The translations under genes and the position numbers were made by a program. A model generated the notes under the pieces. That model was not told where the DNA came from, ran no database searches, and saw only the letters and a program-made list of their open reading frames with translations. DNA of 11,556 bases from Desulfobacterales bacterium (GTDB lineage Bacteria > Desulfobacterota > Desulfobacteria > Desulfobacterales > UBA2174_A), in assembly GCA_025454075.1 (NCBI GenBank), contig JALOPD010000193.1, forward strand, positions 1 through 11,556, read 5' to 3'. This document shows, in pieces, positions 11,520 through 11,556 of the stretch (its first letter is position 1; every line of letters begins with the position of its first letter).

Positions 11520-11556
11520 ATGCCACCGCTTGGAATCTGCACCATTCACACCTTTT

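Overview
The window looks like chromosomal DNA from a GC-rich anaerobic deltaproteobacterium (Desulfobacterota, a sulfate reducer of the Desulfobacteraceae/Desulfosarcinaceae kind). This is inferred from gene content: a GlcD/GlcF-type lactate/glycolate dehydrogenase pair, a RACo-like corrinoid-activation ATPase with an added Cys-rich head, a sulfane-sulfur (persulfide) module, a DsrE-like selenoprotein and sigma-54 elements. No rRNA, tRNA, CRISPR array or insertion sequence was seen.

Layout. Positions 1-614 (+) hold the 3' end of an enoyl-CoA hydratase gene and a NifU/IscU-like Fe-S scaffold gene. A perfect bidirectional terminator hairpin (668-694) separates these from the convergent minus-strand pair glcD-glcF (3408 down to 665), which encodes a flavin 2-hydroxyacid dehydrogenase and its Fe-S/CCG partner. 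Upstream of glcD lies the wreck of a sigma-54 (NtrC-class) activator gene (3652-3858). Directly after it come a well-spaced sigma-54-type promoter and, 70 bp further on, a strong intrinsic terminator. Together these outline a possible 100-nt small RNA. Next are a long leader (3988-4309), a peroxiredoxin whose C-terminus is frameshifted (4310-4978), and a 2Fe-2S/ASKHA RACo-like protein (5113-7188).

From 7282 to 11444 (+) there is a probable operon: a small unknown ORF, a three-domain persulfide dioxygenase-rhodanese (CstB-like), a CoA-disulfide/persulfide reductase, a DsrE-family protein and a gamma-class carbonic anhydrase-like protein.

Main discovery. The DsrE-like gene appears to stop at an in-frame UGA at 10743-10745. 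In the same frame, DsrE-family homology continues to a second UGA at 10860-10862. The first UGA sits where the family's VCxPC motif has its first cysteine. A perfect 6-bp hairpin with loop AGGTT begins 16 nt after it, with its apical loop 22 nt after it, as expected for a bacterial SECIS element. I therefore annotate a 116-residue selenoprotein with a U-x-x-C redox motif (Sec78/Cys81). With the persulfide dioxygenase and persulfide reductase upstream, the cluster reads as a sulfane-sulfur handling pathway with a selenocysteine-containing sulfur carrier.

All assignments come from reading motifs and translations by eye. No database search or folding programme was run.
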